Below are positions 63,804 through 64,000 of a stretch of 64,000 nt of DNA, in pieces. The notes under the pieces were generated by a model. The model did not search any database, had not been told where the DNA came from, and saw only the letters and a program-made list of their open reading frames with translations. Origin of the DNA: Patiria pectinifera (lineage: Eukaryota > Echinodermata > Asteroidea > Valvatida > Asterinidae); contig CM057149.1 in the NCBI GenBank assembly GCA_029964075.1, positions 5,218,465 through 5,282,464 of the forward strand. Reading direction: 5' to 3'. Position numbers and translations under genes: made by a program. Position 1 is the stretch's first letter. Each line of letters begins with the position of its first letter.

Positions 63804-64000
63804 ATTTTTTTCCAACTTTCTGTCGTTAGGTAACACACTGAGTACCGGGTATGCAGTATTTATACGTCGGTGAAGGGCAAAACCTAATATTGATAAACAA
63901 TCTAATTTGTTACTTCTGACTTGACCTTTGAACTGAACTTGTGGTTGACTTGATTACAACTCTGCGTCGACCATTTATAAGCTGCTTTTGCTTAGTACAA
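63804..64000. other. no feature recognised
   Basis: AT-rich sequence at the window end, presumably gene C intron. Confidence 0.4.

Overview
The window is nuclear DNA of an intron-rich animal, most likely a marine invertebrate. Three things suggest this: exon-by-exon recognisable plexin receptor genes with GT-AG introns, several tRNA-derived SINE families with a deuterostome-type core, and a dense load of DNA transposons plus a Polinton. The species cannot be named from sequence alone; echinoderm, hemichordate or cephalochordate would all fit.

Bases 1 to about 12,860 are a Polinton/Maverick-type virus-like element, cut by the left window edge. Visible parts are two structural-type proteins read divergently, a long coiled-coil membrane protein, small membrane proteins, a packaging ATPase, a major capsid protein candidate, a retroviral-type integrase and a protein-primed family B DNA polymerase. 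It is mostly open, with about two breaks in the visible part.

Bases 12,900 to 18,800 are repeats: a hairpin element, a tRNA-derived SINE, a PIF/Harbinger-like element with a 3-bp target duplication, and a mariner-like TIR element (16,474-18,757) that carries seven copies of a ~144-bp tandem unit and an internal foldback.

Bases 18,800 to 63,450 hold a head-to-tail cluster of three plexin-like genes, all on the minus strand. Gene C (52,971-63,443) shows only its 3' half; its 5' half lies beyond the right edge. Gene A (33,281-48,704) has 21 exons from signal peptide to stop. Gene B (18,812-23,397) is a close copy of only the first four exons of A, with an in-frame TAG. A and C both encode PSI/IPT ectodomain and one membrane helix and then stop within a short cytoplasmic tail; no exon for the GTPase-activating domain of ordinary plexins is visible. 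This GAP-less plexin array is the most interesting host feature. Gene A also shows one apparent reading-frame break at the start of exon 13.

Transposons fill the introns and intergenic DNA. A young, whole-looking Ty3/Gypsy LTR retrotransposon (56,867-61,940, 5-bp target duplication) sits in an intron of gene C in the opposite orientation. Harbinger-like and mariner-like elements sit in introns of gene A. A ~2-kb TIR element with repeated GGTAACGGAAGGAC motifs lies between genes A and B.
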